Assembly: GCA_003427395.1 (NCBI GenBank)
Contig: BFEA01000271.1
Coordinates: 1,165,637-1,229,636, forward strand
DNA length: 64,000 nucleotides
From: Chara braunii
Taxonomy: Eukaryota > Streptophyta > Charophyceae > Charales > Characeae
Direction: 5' to 3'
Part shown: one piece after another, positions 53,095 through 63,680 of the stretch
Layout: each line of letters begins with the position of its first letter
Numbering within the stretch: the stretch's first letter is position 1
Made by a program: the position numbers and the translations under genes
Notes under the pieces: generated by a model
The model's input: the letters and a program-made list of their open reading frames with translations, nothing else
Told to the model about the DNA's origin: nothing
Databases searched by the model: none

Positions 53095-53525
53095 GATGGA
53101 CAATCGCGAGTGCCTTAAGTGTGGTACTGTAGGGCACGTGATAGCCCGGTGCCCGCTTATTCGAAACCTTAAGTGAGTTGATGATCACGGATATTGAGAT
53201 TGTGCATACATGTGTAGGTGCTCTGTTAGATCCTGGATCGACGTGGTCTTATATCTCAGAGACGGCAATTCGAAAACTGCATCTGGGAATGAAGGTAAAA
53301 TACCTCCCTCGACCTATCACGTCCGTACTAGCTGACAAAAACGCGATCACGGTCTTTCAACACGTCGATCGTGTTAAATGTTATTTCATGACCAAGGAAG
53401 TTAAGAAGATTCTACACGAGATATCCTCCCTTATAGGGAAGAATTTACCCTTTGACATGATACTGGGACTGGATTGGCATGAAGAAGTCGACCCAGAGGT
53501 CAAGTTCAATGATAATTCATACTAA
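53095..53525 (+). pseudogene. CCHC knuckle and protease (inverted block)
   Basis: A complete knuckle CLKCGTVGHVIARC (53111-53152) is followed by an internal deletion that removes the frameshift site and linker. Then an open protease frame (53178-53525) has VGALLDPGSTWSYISETAIRKLHLG and FDMILGLDWHEEVDPEVKF, ending at the right breakpoint near 53515. Confidence 0.7.
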
Positions 53526-55460
53526 GAGACTCATTGCATTTAGAACTTTTGTATGACTAGTTTGGTTCTAGCTTCAGCGGGCAAAGGAATAAACATAGCG
53601 TACTTAGAGAATCTATCGACGATTACCATTTACTGACTATTACCGTTTGGACTCTTAGTGAGGCTCATATAGTCAATTGAAATAGACTCACCTGGCTCTT
53701 TTGGAATAGGAAGTGGTCGCAATTATCCCATTGGGTTCGCATATGAGGGTTTATTCCTCTAACATACATGTCAAGTCTGCACATATGTCCATACAACGTC
53801 TTTCATTCATTTCCACTCAAAACGTTCACGCATATCGGCATACGTCTTCTTGAAACCAAAGTGTTCTTCTATATCATAACATTCCTCAATTATTAAACTC
53901 TTAATTGGTTCTAAGTAAGGAATACACAATCGTTCGTCGGTTTCATCCAGCAAAAAAAACAAGTCATCAATCATTCGATATTCTGGAAACAATTCAGGGT
54001 TCTTTCGTAGAGTTTCAATGATAGGACTCCAAATGGGATCGCTCTCGTGACCGTGGCGGATCTGTTCTTTCAGTTCTTTTCCAATATCGAGATAGGAGAC
54101 AATTGTTCCAAAGAAATATGCACGCCTGGACAAAGCGTCCCCAACCACATTAGACTTACCTTTGATGGTTTTCACCTCAAAGTCAAATGTATCAAGGAAG
54201 GCGGACCACCATACCAACTTGTTGGAGAATCTAGGCTGAGTCTTGATCCACTTCAACGTAGAGTGGTCAGAATAGGCATTGAAATGTCTTCCGAACAAGT
54301 AGTGTTTCCTGGTTTCTAGTGCAGTTACTAAGGCATACAGTTCTCGTTCATATGTAGAGTTGGCTACCTTTTCTGACGGAAGTCTTCTTAACATAAACTC
54401 AACAGGTCTATATCCCATAATGATTGGCGTCAATCGTGAGAATGAAATGAAGGGAGGGTCAAAAATCTTTAAGACAGGGTAGTGAATCAGGGTATGTTTC
54501 AACATTTTGAATGACGACTCATAATCTTTGTTCCATAACCAAGGTTTTTCATTTTTCATTAATCTCTCTATAGGAGCAGCTATCAAGAAGAAGTTTCTAA
54601 CGAACTTCCTATAATAACTAGCGAGTCGTAGGGAAGACATGAGTTAAGTGACGGTCTAAGGTTGAGGTCAATCTCTGATTGTTATTATTGTCTTCTCTTC
54701 AGGCCTTAGCCCTTCTTCATTCATTATATGCCCTAGGTATAATACCTCAGGCTTAGCGAATTCAGACTTCTTCGGATTCAATTTGAAGTTGCCCTCGCGC
54801 AACTTCTGAAGAACCATCCGTAGGTGTTTCTCGTGATCCTTCAATGTCCTGCTATACAGTAGGACATCATTGAGGTAGACAATTACGAATTGGTCCAACC
54901 ACTGACAGAACAATTCATTCATGGACCTTTGAAAGGTTGCAAGGGCGTTAGTCAATCCGAAAGGCATTACCGCAAACTCGTAGTGATCATACCTTGTTCG
55001 AAAAGTCGTTTGTGTAGATCTTCGGGAGCCACCTCAATCTGGTGTTACCCTAACTTAAGATCAATCTTGCTAAAATACATGCAGCCCTGTAGTTTTTCCA
55101 ACAAATCATCAATGCGTAGAAGAGGCTTCTCGTTTTTCACATTGGCAGAATTCAACCCACAATAGTCAATGCATAGTCGAAGTTCACCTTCCCTTTTGGG
55201 ATAAGACAGGTGCACCATAAGGAGATGAATTGGTTTGAATCCATCCCTTGTCAGTAAGTTCATGCACCTGTTTTCGTAATTCTTCAAGTTCCTTGGGAGA
55301 CATACAGTAAATGGGACCCTTAGGAATCTTGCTTCCAAGAAAGATCTCAATTGTGTGCTTGAGAGCTCGCTCAGTAATTTTCGTCGCCTCGGTCTACAAG
55401 TCCTTATACTCATTGAAAAGTCGTTCAATGGAAGGTGCGTAAGATGAAGAACACTCACCA
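53516..55460 (-). pseudogene. Integrase part, RNase H and RT, unit 6
   Basis: The frame 54640-53807 (277 codons) runs from RT thumb through RNase H (AYSDHSTLKWIKTQPRFSNKLV, VVGDALSRRAYFFG) to the integrase zinc domain (EEHFGFKKTYADMRERFEWK). A 20-bp deletion after the RNase H start removes the GAVLQQDD part. 54967-54668 holds the palm with YLND (codon 54869-54871). 55473-55045 spans the fingers. Confidence 0.75.
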
Positions 55461-55462
55461 AC

Positions 55463-56319
55463 TTATTGAACAAGCATCATCATCACCTCCTGATTCAACT
55501 TTTTTTTTATTACAATCGAACGAAAGGTTGGGTAACTCATACAACACAATGACAGAGTAGAGTCAGAGTCAGGCATATGATCCAATTTTATTGTACGCAG
55601 TTCGAACTTCTCGTCCTTGAGTTTGACAATTTTATCATTAAACTTGACCGTTGGGTAGACTTCTTCATGCCAATTCATTCCCAGTATCATGTGAAAGGGT
55701 AAATTTTGCTCTATAAGGAAAGATATTTCGTGTAGAATTTTTTACGTTCCTTGGTCCTTAAATAACATATAACACGATCGACGTATTGAGAGAAAGTGAT
55801 CGTGCTTCTGTCAGCTACTGTAGACGTGATAGGTCGAGATAAGTCTTTTTCCTTCGTTCCTAGATGCAGTTTTCGAATTGTTGTCTCTGAGATATAAGAT
55901 CACGTCGATCCCGGATCTAAAAGAGCACCTACATGCGTATGCGCAATCTCAATATCCGTGATCATCAACTCACCCTTGGACTTAGTTCTCTTCGCCCATG
56001 AACTCCGTAGTGCTATGAGTTCATTGTCGAGCTCATTAAGCGAATCGTCCTGTTGGACATAACAAAGTACCGTATCAGGGTGGTCTGGATGACAGGCGGA
56101 AGAAGAGTCATCAGAGCCTTGCGAGTCGAAGGGGTAGAAGGGGTTGTAGGCGCCTTACCTTTGTCTTCGTACGAACCTTTCGACTCTGTAGGAGCAGATG
56201 CTACTCCCATTGGTTGCTCGCTTTTGGGTTTCGAATAAGCGGGCACCAAGCTATCACATGCCCCATGGTACCACACTTAAGACACTGGACATTGTCCATC
56301 TTGGACGGTCATTCCTCTT
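55463..56319 (-). pseudogene. Protease and CCHC region, unit 6
   Basis: 55690-55463 gives LGMNWHEEVYPTVKF and the RT linker. Upstream the DPGS region lies in broken frames. 56276-56013 covers the linker in the pol frame. The CCCAAAA heptamer is at 56222-56228. An in-frame stop precedes the SKMDN segment as in the other units. Confidence 0.65.
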
Positions 56320-56555
56320 GTTCGATGGAAGATGGGTAAGATGAAGAACGTGTGGCTGCCTCGAGTGCCTTTTCCCCATTCGTCTAGATTGACTCACATC
56401 TCAAGGTCCGAATTGTAGAGCTGCAAACTTCTCTCTTGGACCTGATGGTGTCTGGGTACCTGCATACAAACAAGTGTGTGTGCTTGACCAGTAGCCTGGG
56501 CTAGGTACCTTTGGACTTTGACTGTTGGGTTGACCGACAGTTGACCAAAGTCACA
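56320..56555 (-). repeat. Rearranged junction: filler plus LTR remnant (units 6/7)
   Basis: A 30-bp filler (56320-56349) and about 200 bp of LTR ending TCACA at 56555. It is the same join as 18545-18780 and the inverted copy at 52840-53077, with a few substitutions. Confidence 0.75.
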
Positions 56556-56714
56556 CCCAGACCTTGAATTCGTGAAGGGCATTTTCTGCCCTTGTTTGGC
56601 CTGGGATGAAGGCGGCGAGGTTAGGCTTCTGATGACCCTCAGTTCCACGAGACATATGACATGGGTTATTGCATTCCTGCCGTCCTAGTTTTCGAATTCC
56701 ATCGTAGAAATTAC

Positions 56715-57993
56715 ATCACCAACAATATTAGAAGCAGTAGGTATAAGTTTTTTCCTACCAAACCATCTAGCTTCATATGGGGGTTGAGACTTGAGCATTA
56801 CCTTATACTGGTTTTGAGGTCGTCCTCTGCCACCTGTAGAGAAATAACCATGCTCCAATATTTTTTAAACTTTATAGCCATCATTCACGGAGGGTGGAAT
56901 CATAGATGGTCTATTTGGGAAATCATCACTTTCTACATAAGGTAGCAATTTAGACGCATGGAAAACAGGGTATGTTCTCAGGTGTGGAGGGTATATCTAT
57001 ACGATAGGAAGGTTCATCTTCACCTCGAATTACTTTGAGAACTTCTTAGGGCCCATAGTAGACAGGTAACAGTTTCTGGGACACGTTCTCTTCTATAGAA
57101 AATTCTTTAGACTTAACCCTGATAAAGTCCCCCTTTTGGTATTATGAAGGACGACAATGTTTATTAGCTTGTTCAATCATTTGCAACTGGTCTTTTTGTA
57201 TATTTTCATTTAGCTTCTTAACGTTTTCTTTGTACAGAACAGCAAATTCACGGGTACCTGGGGGTAGCCTCTGAATCTGGTCCCTTGTTAAAACATCAAT
57301 GGGACGTCTAGGTTTCCAACCTTTATGAAGTGCGTTAGATGTTCTACATGTGACAGTGTGTATACTGTTGTTATAAGCACTAACAATTTTAGGCAAGTTC
57401 TCATCCTAGTCAATTTGATCTAGACGGACGTACATTCGCAAAAATTGGTGACAAAGACGATTCATTTGCTTAGTTTGGCCATTCGTTTCAGGATGTTTGT
57501 CTGACGACATGGTCAATCGGGTTTCATAGACATCCATCAACTTTTGTCATTGTAGACTAGTGAGCCGAACATCTTTATCTGATACGATGGTTTTGAGAAA
57601 TCCATACCCAGAGACTTATCGCATTTGGAACTTTTGTATGACTAGTTTGGTTCTAGCTTCAGCGGACAAAGGAATGAACATAGCGTACTTAGAGAATCTA
57701 TCGACGATTACCATTACCTGACTTTTACTGTTTCGACTCTTAGTGAGGCTCATAAACTCAATTGAGATAGACTTACCTGACTCACTTGGAATAGGCAGTG
57801 GTCGTAATTATCCCATTGGGTTCTCATATGAGGGTTTGTTCCTCTGACAGACATGAGAAGTCTGCACATACGTCAGTACATCTTCTTTCATTCCTTTCCA
57901 CTCAAAACGTTCACGCACATCGACATACGTCTTCTTGAAACCAAAGTGTTCTTCTATATCATAACATTCCCCAATTATCAAACTCTTAATAGG
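56715..57993 (-). pseudogene. Integrase and chromodomain, unit 7
   Basis: The chromodomain region 56730-56920 is frame-broken. 57396-57142 gives KIVSAYNNSIHTVTCRTSNALHKG and a long basic segment of the integrase C-terminal domain (KKLNENIQKDQLQMIEQANKH). Core and zinc domain to 57993 contain stops. Confidence 0.7.
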
Positions 57994-59392
57994 TTATAAG
58001 TAAGGAATACACAATCGTTCGTCCATTTTACCTAGCAAAAAGAATAAGTCATCAATCATTCGATATTCTGAAAACAATTCAGGGTTTTTTCCTTGAGTTT
58101 CAATGATAGGACTCCAAATGGGATCGCTCTCGTGACCCTGGCGGATCTGTTCTTTCAGTTCATTTCCAATATCGAGATAGGAGACAATTGTTCCAAAGAA
58201 ATATGCACGCCTGGACAAAGCGTCCCCAACCACATTAGACTTACCTTTGATGGTTTTCACCTCAAAGTCAAATGTATCAAGGAAGGCGAACCACCATACC
58301 AACTTGTTAGAGAATCTAGGCTGAGTCTTGATCCACTTCAACGTAGACTGGTCAGAATAAGCATTGAAATATCTTCCGGACATGTAGTGCTTCCAGGTTC
58401 CTAGTGCAGTTACTAAGGCATACAGTTCCCTTTCATATGTAGAGTTGGCTACCTTTTCTAACGGAAGTCTTCTTGACATAAACTCAAAAGGATATATCCC
58501 TTACCATCATCCTGTTGTAGTGCAGCCCTAATTCTATAATGACTTTCGTCAATCGTGACAATGAAAGGAAGAGAGGGTCAAAAATCTTTAAGACAGGGTA
58601 GTGAGTCAGGGTATGTTTCAACGTTTTGAATGACGACTCATAATCTTTGTTCCATAACCAAGGTTTTTCATTTTTCATTAATCTCTCCATAGGAGCAGCT
58701 ATCAAGAAGAAGTTTCTAACGAACTTCCTATAATAGCTAGCGAGTCCTAGGAAAGACATGAGTACAGTGACGGTTTTAGGTTGAGGTCAATCTCTGATTG
58801 TTGTTATTTTCTTCTCTTCAGGCCTTAGTCCTTCTTCATTCACTATGTGCCCTAGGTATAATACCTTAGACTTAGCGAATTCAGACTTCTTAGGATTCAA
58901 TTTGAAGTTGCCCTCGCACAATTTCTGAAGAACCATATGTAGGTGTTTCTCGAGATCCTCCAGTGTCTTGCTATACAGTAGAATATTATTGAGATAGACA
59001 ATTACGAATTGGTCCAACCACTGACGGAACAATTCATTCATGGACCTTTGAAAGGTTGCGGGGGCGTTAGTCAATCCGAAAGGCAGTACCGCAAACTCGT
59101 AGTGATCATACCTTGTTCGAAACGTCGTTTTGTGTAGATCTTCGGGAGCCACCTCGATCTGGTGTTACCCTAACTTAAGATCAATCTTGCTAAAATACAT
59201 GCAGCCCTGTAGTTTTTTCAACAAATCATCAATGCGTGAAAGTGGTTCCACATTTTTCACATTGACAGAATTCAACCCACGATAGTCAATGCATAGTCGA
59301 AGTTCTCCTTCCCTTTTGGGCACAAATAAGACAGGTGTACAATAAGGAGATGAGTTGGTAAGTTCCTGCAGCTGTTTCCGTAATTCCCTCAA
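57994..59392 (-). pseudogene. RNase H and RT, unit 7
   Basis: Frames 58479-57994 (RNase H, AYSDQSTLKWIKTQPRFSNK), 58759-58484 (thumb), 59152-58787 (palm, [20 protein letters not shown]) and 59392-59165 (fingers). The active site is YLNN: both Asp codons (58985-58990) are Asn. Confidence 0.75.
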
Positions 59393-60375
59393 GTGCCTTG
59401 ACAGTAGATGAGACCCGTGGGAATCTTGCTTCCAGGCATGATCTCAATTGTGTGTTTGAGAGTACGCTCAGTAATTTTCGTCGCCTCGGTTTGCAAGTCC
59501 TTATACTCATTGAGAAGTCGTTCAATGGAAGGTGGGTAAGATGAAGAGCACTCACCAACTTGTTTAACAAGCACCATCATCACCTCCTGATCCAACTTCT
59601 TCTTTATTAGCATTGAACGAAAGGTTGGATAACTCATATAACAAAATGACAGAGTAGAGTCAGAGTCAGACGTATGATCCAATTTTATAGTACGCAGTTC
59701 GGACTTCTCGTCCTTGAGTTTAACAATTTTATCATTAAACTTGACCTTTGGGTCGACTTCTTCATGCCAATCCAGTCCCAGTATCATGTCAAAGGGTAAA
59801 TTATTCTCTATAAGGAAGGATATCTCGTGTAGAATCTTCTTACCTTCCTTGGTCATGAAATAACATTTAACACGATCGACGTATTGAGAGACAGTGATCG
59901 CGTTTTTGTCAGCTAGTTTGGACGTGATAGGTCGAGGTAAGAATTTCGCCTTTATTCCCAGATGCAGTTTTTGAATTGTCGTCTCTGAGATATAAGACCA
60001 CGTCGATCCCGGATCTAACAGAGCATCTACACACGTATGCGCAATCTCAATATCCGTGATCATCAACTCACCCTTGGACTTAGTTTTCTTCGCCCATGAA
60101 CTCCGTAGTGCTATGAGTTCATCGTGGAGCTCATTAAGGGAATCGTCCAGTAAGACAGAACAAAGTACAGTATCAGGGTGGTCTGGACGACGGGCCGAAG
60201 AAGAGTCTTCCTCTGCCTTGCGAGTCGAAGGGGTAGAAGGGGTTGTAGGCGCCTTACCTTTGTTTTCGTATGAACCCTTCGACTCAGTAGGAGCAGATGC
60301 TACTCTTACTGACTGCTCGCTTTTGGGTTTCGAATAATCGGTCACCAGACTATCACGTGCCCCACGGTACCACAC
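59389..60375 (-). pseudogene. Protease with N-terminal linker, unit 7
   Basis: A 328-codon uninterrupted frame. It overlaps the CCHC region in the -1 register, then has a Ser/Thr/Pro linker (KAPTTPSTPSTRKAEEDSSS), the protease core LLDPGSTWSYISETTIQKLHLG, FDMILGLDWHEEVDPKVKF and the RT linker (YPPSIERLLNEYKDLQTEA). It is the best protease copy with 17398-18501. The CCCAAAA heptamer is at 60321-60327. Confidence 0.75.
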
Positions 60376-62115
60376 TTAAGGCACTGATGATTGTCTATTT
60401 TGGACTACCATTCCTCTCGGCTCAAATTCATTTTCTTCCAAGGCCTCCCGAACGCAATGCCAGGATGCTCGGGAAACGAGTGTGGTTTCTTCTTCTTCTT
60501 CCACTGGTTCTGACCTCCTTTGTTGGCCATGACAAAAGTGACGCTACCCTTCCCGGACTCACCGCTGTCGTTACCTCCTCCTCCATCAGACTCTTGCATA
60601 GGTAACTTCTCTACAGTCTCATTGTCAAATAATACAAGCATATGGTCCTTGCGCTTGTGCCGTCAAAGGACCCACTTGCCATAACCTCTTACCGGTCCCG
60701 AATTAACCACCGAAGTGTATGACCCCTTTACCTGCGCGGTCATTTGTTCTCGTTGGAGAGCGAAATCACAAAATTGTCGATAGTGATACTTATTCGACTT
60801 CGATTCGGCCACGTGCTGTCCACGAATGGGCTCGAGCAATGCACGTGAGTAGATGTAAAGAACCTGGTTGTCCTAAAGGTTCAGTCCAGGTACTTGCAAT
60901 AGACGGTCCACTTCACGAGACAAGGCATCAACATAAGTCCAACGCTTTGGCCTGTAGTGGTGAGTTCATCGAAAGCCTTATCGGTTGTCGTTTTGTCAAG
61001 GAATCTCTCCTTGATTTTATGGAGAAACTGCCTCAACGTCAGGGTCTTAGACCACTCACCTATGTCTTGAAAGCCAACAGCGTTGGCTTTGTCCAGCACC
61101 CATTTGTTGGCCATTCCTCGCAAACAAGACGTGGAGAAAGCAACATGACTTTCAGGCTCAACGAGTGCAGTGCCACAATAAGTCTGTATTTCGGCGATTC
61201 ACAAGAATTGATTTTCTTCCTTTTTGTTGCTGTACGTAAATGACAATTTCATCTTAACCTTTTCTTTCTTTTTCAGCTTTTCCACTTCCTTAACCGGTTC
61301 TTCTTTCTTAGCCGGTTGTTCTTTCTTATCGACGGGTTCTTCTTTTTTCTTGACCGGTTTTTCTTTCTTTTCTGTCGGTTCCTCAGACTCTTTCTTCGAG
61401 GGTCCGGGTTTGTCCTCCTTCCGCATTGCATCTTTCACAAGTTTCTCCTGGGGTGGTTTCTTTTCTATTTTCCCATTTTTCTCCTCCTCAGAGTTCACCT
61501 TGTCCTTACCTTTCATCGTTCTCATCATACTTTCTAATGAGATAGTGTTAGGGTCTATCTTCTTTTCAAGATGAACAAGATAAGCCATAATAGATTGCAA
61601 CACAGATGACAGATCAATCTCAACTTCCTCGAAGTGAAACCGTTCTCTTATTTCGTCCAACATTTTTTCTTGCTGTTTTTTCTCTTGTTTCTTTCTTCTG
61701 AACTCTTCAATTTTTCTTTTTTCTTCCTTCTGGTATTTTCTAATTGTCCGACATTCTCCTCCATCAGTTCCACAGACAATTATGGTTCCACTTCCTTTTC
61801 TTCTTTTGTCTCTTCTTGCTTTCCTTTCCGGCTCATTTCTTCCAACTACTCGGCGACATACCGGTCAAGAGTCATACGCCCTTGTTGAATGAGTTCCTCG
61901 ACGCGCCACCCAGTTTCCAACATCTGAACACTAGTTTTCGCGGTCCCTAGTTCTTCCTCAGCTGCTTGCAGGTTGAACTGTCCGTGAACGTGTTGTTCAA
62001 CTGCTGGACCGACACCGTGAATCTCAGCAAGCAATTGCCGAAGAAGGTATTGTAATGTTTGCCTTCTTCCGTCAATCTGTCCACGCGTCTTGAGATCCCC
62101 TATTTCTTCATCAGT
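60328..62115 (-). pseudogene. Gag, unit 7
   Basis: In element order: N-terminal helical region (QAAEEELGTAKTSVQMLETGW, 62034-61846), a stop after YVAE, coiled coil with KKEEPV repeats (61663-61199), capsid-like part (61123-60881 plus broken frames) and the basic region (FGRPWKKMNL, 60641-60405). The CCHC knuckle (about 60343-60384) has TGA in place of its last Cys codon. It shares the TAG at 60873-60875 and a lost base near 60948 with unit 4. Confidence 0.7.
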
Positions 62116-62533
62116 GTAGACTATGAGAGGGATAAGAAAGAAAAGAAGTGGAATGAACCGCGTCAGGATGGAGGCACGCAGACATTTCCAGAGAAAGTTA
62201 ATTTTGCCCGCGTGTATTTATTGCAAAATAAATAAAATTAAAGACAAAAATAAATTCCATAGTACACGCGTCTTCTGCAACAACTTTCGAACAAGAAATT
62301 ATCAGAAGAAACAAATTTCCAAGTCTTTCCTGGGTTATAACTTTGATGTTTATTCTTTGTGATGACACTCTACAACTACAAGTACCGTAGCCACGACCAG
62401 TGTTATCAAGACAACAACACAAGTGTAAGTATGAACAACATCCACAGACAACCAACAGGTAAGTAGAACCAACACATAACACAATCAATGGTTAGCTCTC
62501 TTCTCAATCATCTGAAGCAGCAGTACAACCCAA

Positions 62534-62890
62534 GTGCACATTCACACCTTCAACAGTCCTTACACTTGCCATGTGTCACCCATGACCTGCCAACGCAACA
62601 ATTTTGCCACGTCAGCGTCAAGGACCGAAACGGTCTACAAGGAGGGATGCCACGTCACAATGCATATCTGCCTTACACCAATATACCACGTTAGCACGTC
62701 AACAACAAGCAGTAGCGATATATGTATGTTCCACGTCAGACCATGCCCTGCATGCCATATAACAATGTGCCACATCAGCAGTACTAGAGCCATGTCAGCC
62801 TGTTGCCAACACAACTCTTCAATCTTCAACATAGCCTCGTCATCATCTTCAAGGGACAACTGCTCGCATGTGCATTACTACAATGTCTAG
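62534..62890 (+). CDS. Antisense LTR ORF, copy 4 (unknown protein)
   Basis: A 118-codon open frame starting at GTG, with the shared C-terminal part (CLTPIYH, CPACHITMCHIS, SACCQHNSS) and HYYNV stop. It follows the putative 59-nt intron 62459-62517 (good donor, acceptor changed to GAAG). Function unknown. Confidence 0.22.
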   Translation: MHIHTFNSPYTCHVSPMTCQRNNFATSASRTETVYKEGCHVTMHICLTPIYHVSTSTTSSSDICMFHVRPCPACHITMCHISSTRAMSACCQHNSSIFNIASSSSSRDNCSHVHYYNV

Positions 62891-63469
62891 ACTTGCGGTG
62901 TTTACCGCGCACGTTAATAAACGCGTTTTGTTTTACACATGCGACACTTCCCACTTACCTGGGTGCCACGTCAGCACCTGACAACAGACAACAAATCGCA
63001 ATGAAGAGTTGCTCCGATACCAAATTGCAATGAACCTGGTCTGACAGATACTTAGAAGTCGTCAATCAACAATAGTTTCAATATCTACATTAACGTCTTC
63101 AAATTGTGAAGTGATATTTCAAACAGTAACTCGTTATCAAAAAGAGAATAGAGAGGAAGAGAGGATAAACATAACCCTTCAGATCCCTCTCCTTCTCCGG
63201 GCTTCTTTCCACACTACATCATCAATGATAATAAGAATAATCCGGGTCACGTACAATAGTGCCAAGTGACGCTTTATCTCATGAAGACTTTAAAGACACA
63301 ACAAATTTCCAGTGACGACGTCAACCACATGTGAGTACCCGATTCTCTACATCCACAGATCTCGATCTTCCTCTTCCTCGCAACCAGTCGCCTCATGTAG
63401 ATAGCGTGGACAGTGCCAGGTCAGCAACTAAGACAGGTGGCATACGCCACATCAACAATGCAGACCAAT

Positions 63470-63680
63470 GGCAGCGCCACATATACCAGAGGCAGTGCCA
63501 CGTCTGCACGCCACATAGACCAGGGGCAGCGCCACATATACCAAAGGCAGCGCCACATCAGCATGCCACGTAGACCAGAGGCAGCGCCACATATTCTAGA
63601 GGCAGCGCCACATATAGCAGAGGCAGCGCCACGTCAGCATGCCCCGTAGACCAGAGGCAGCGCCACGTCAGCATTGCCTA
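63470..63680. repeat. LTR minisatellite, copy 4
   Basis: Five or six units alternating ACATATACCAGAGGCAGCGCC and CACGTCAGCATGCC(A/C)CGTAGACC; the most regular of the copies. Confidence 0.7.

Larger units (their letters stand above)
51783..53515 (+). other. Inverted segment of the array (1.73 kb)
   Basis: Family 1 sequence runs on the plus strand here: integrase part, chromodomain, LTR remnant, CCHC knuckle, protease. Both edges fall in protease on one side and integrase on the other, and the pieces would rejoin units 5 and 6 if turned round, with only small losses at each break. A simple inversion explains it. Confidence 0.75.
53516..56319 (-). mobile_element. Chromovirus-type gypsy element, unit 6 (gag deleted)
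   Basis: Right of the inversion: integrase remnant, RNase H/RT, protease and CCHC region, joined at 56320 to the filler and LTR remnant instead of gag. Its chromodomain end lies in the inverted block. Confidence 0.8.
56556..62400 (-). mobile_element. Chromovirus-type gypsy element, unit 7
   Basis: The only unit besides unit 1 with chromodomain, integrase, RNase H, RT, protease, CCHC and gag all represented without an insertion. It has a short LTR remnant on its 3' side (56350-56555) and a full LTR on its 5' side (62401 to the window end). A deletion of about 31 bp removes the last codons of the chromodomain end near 56716. Confidence 0.85.
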
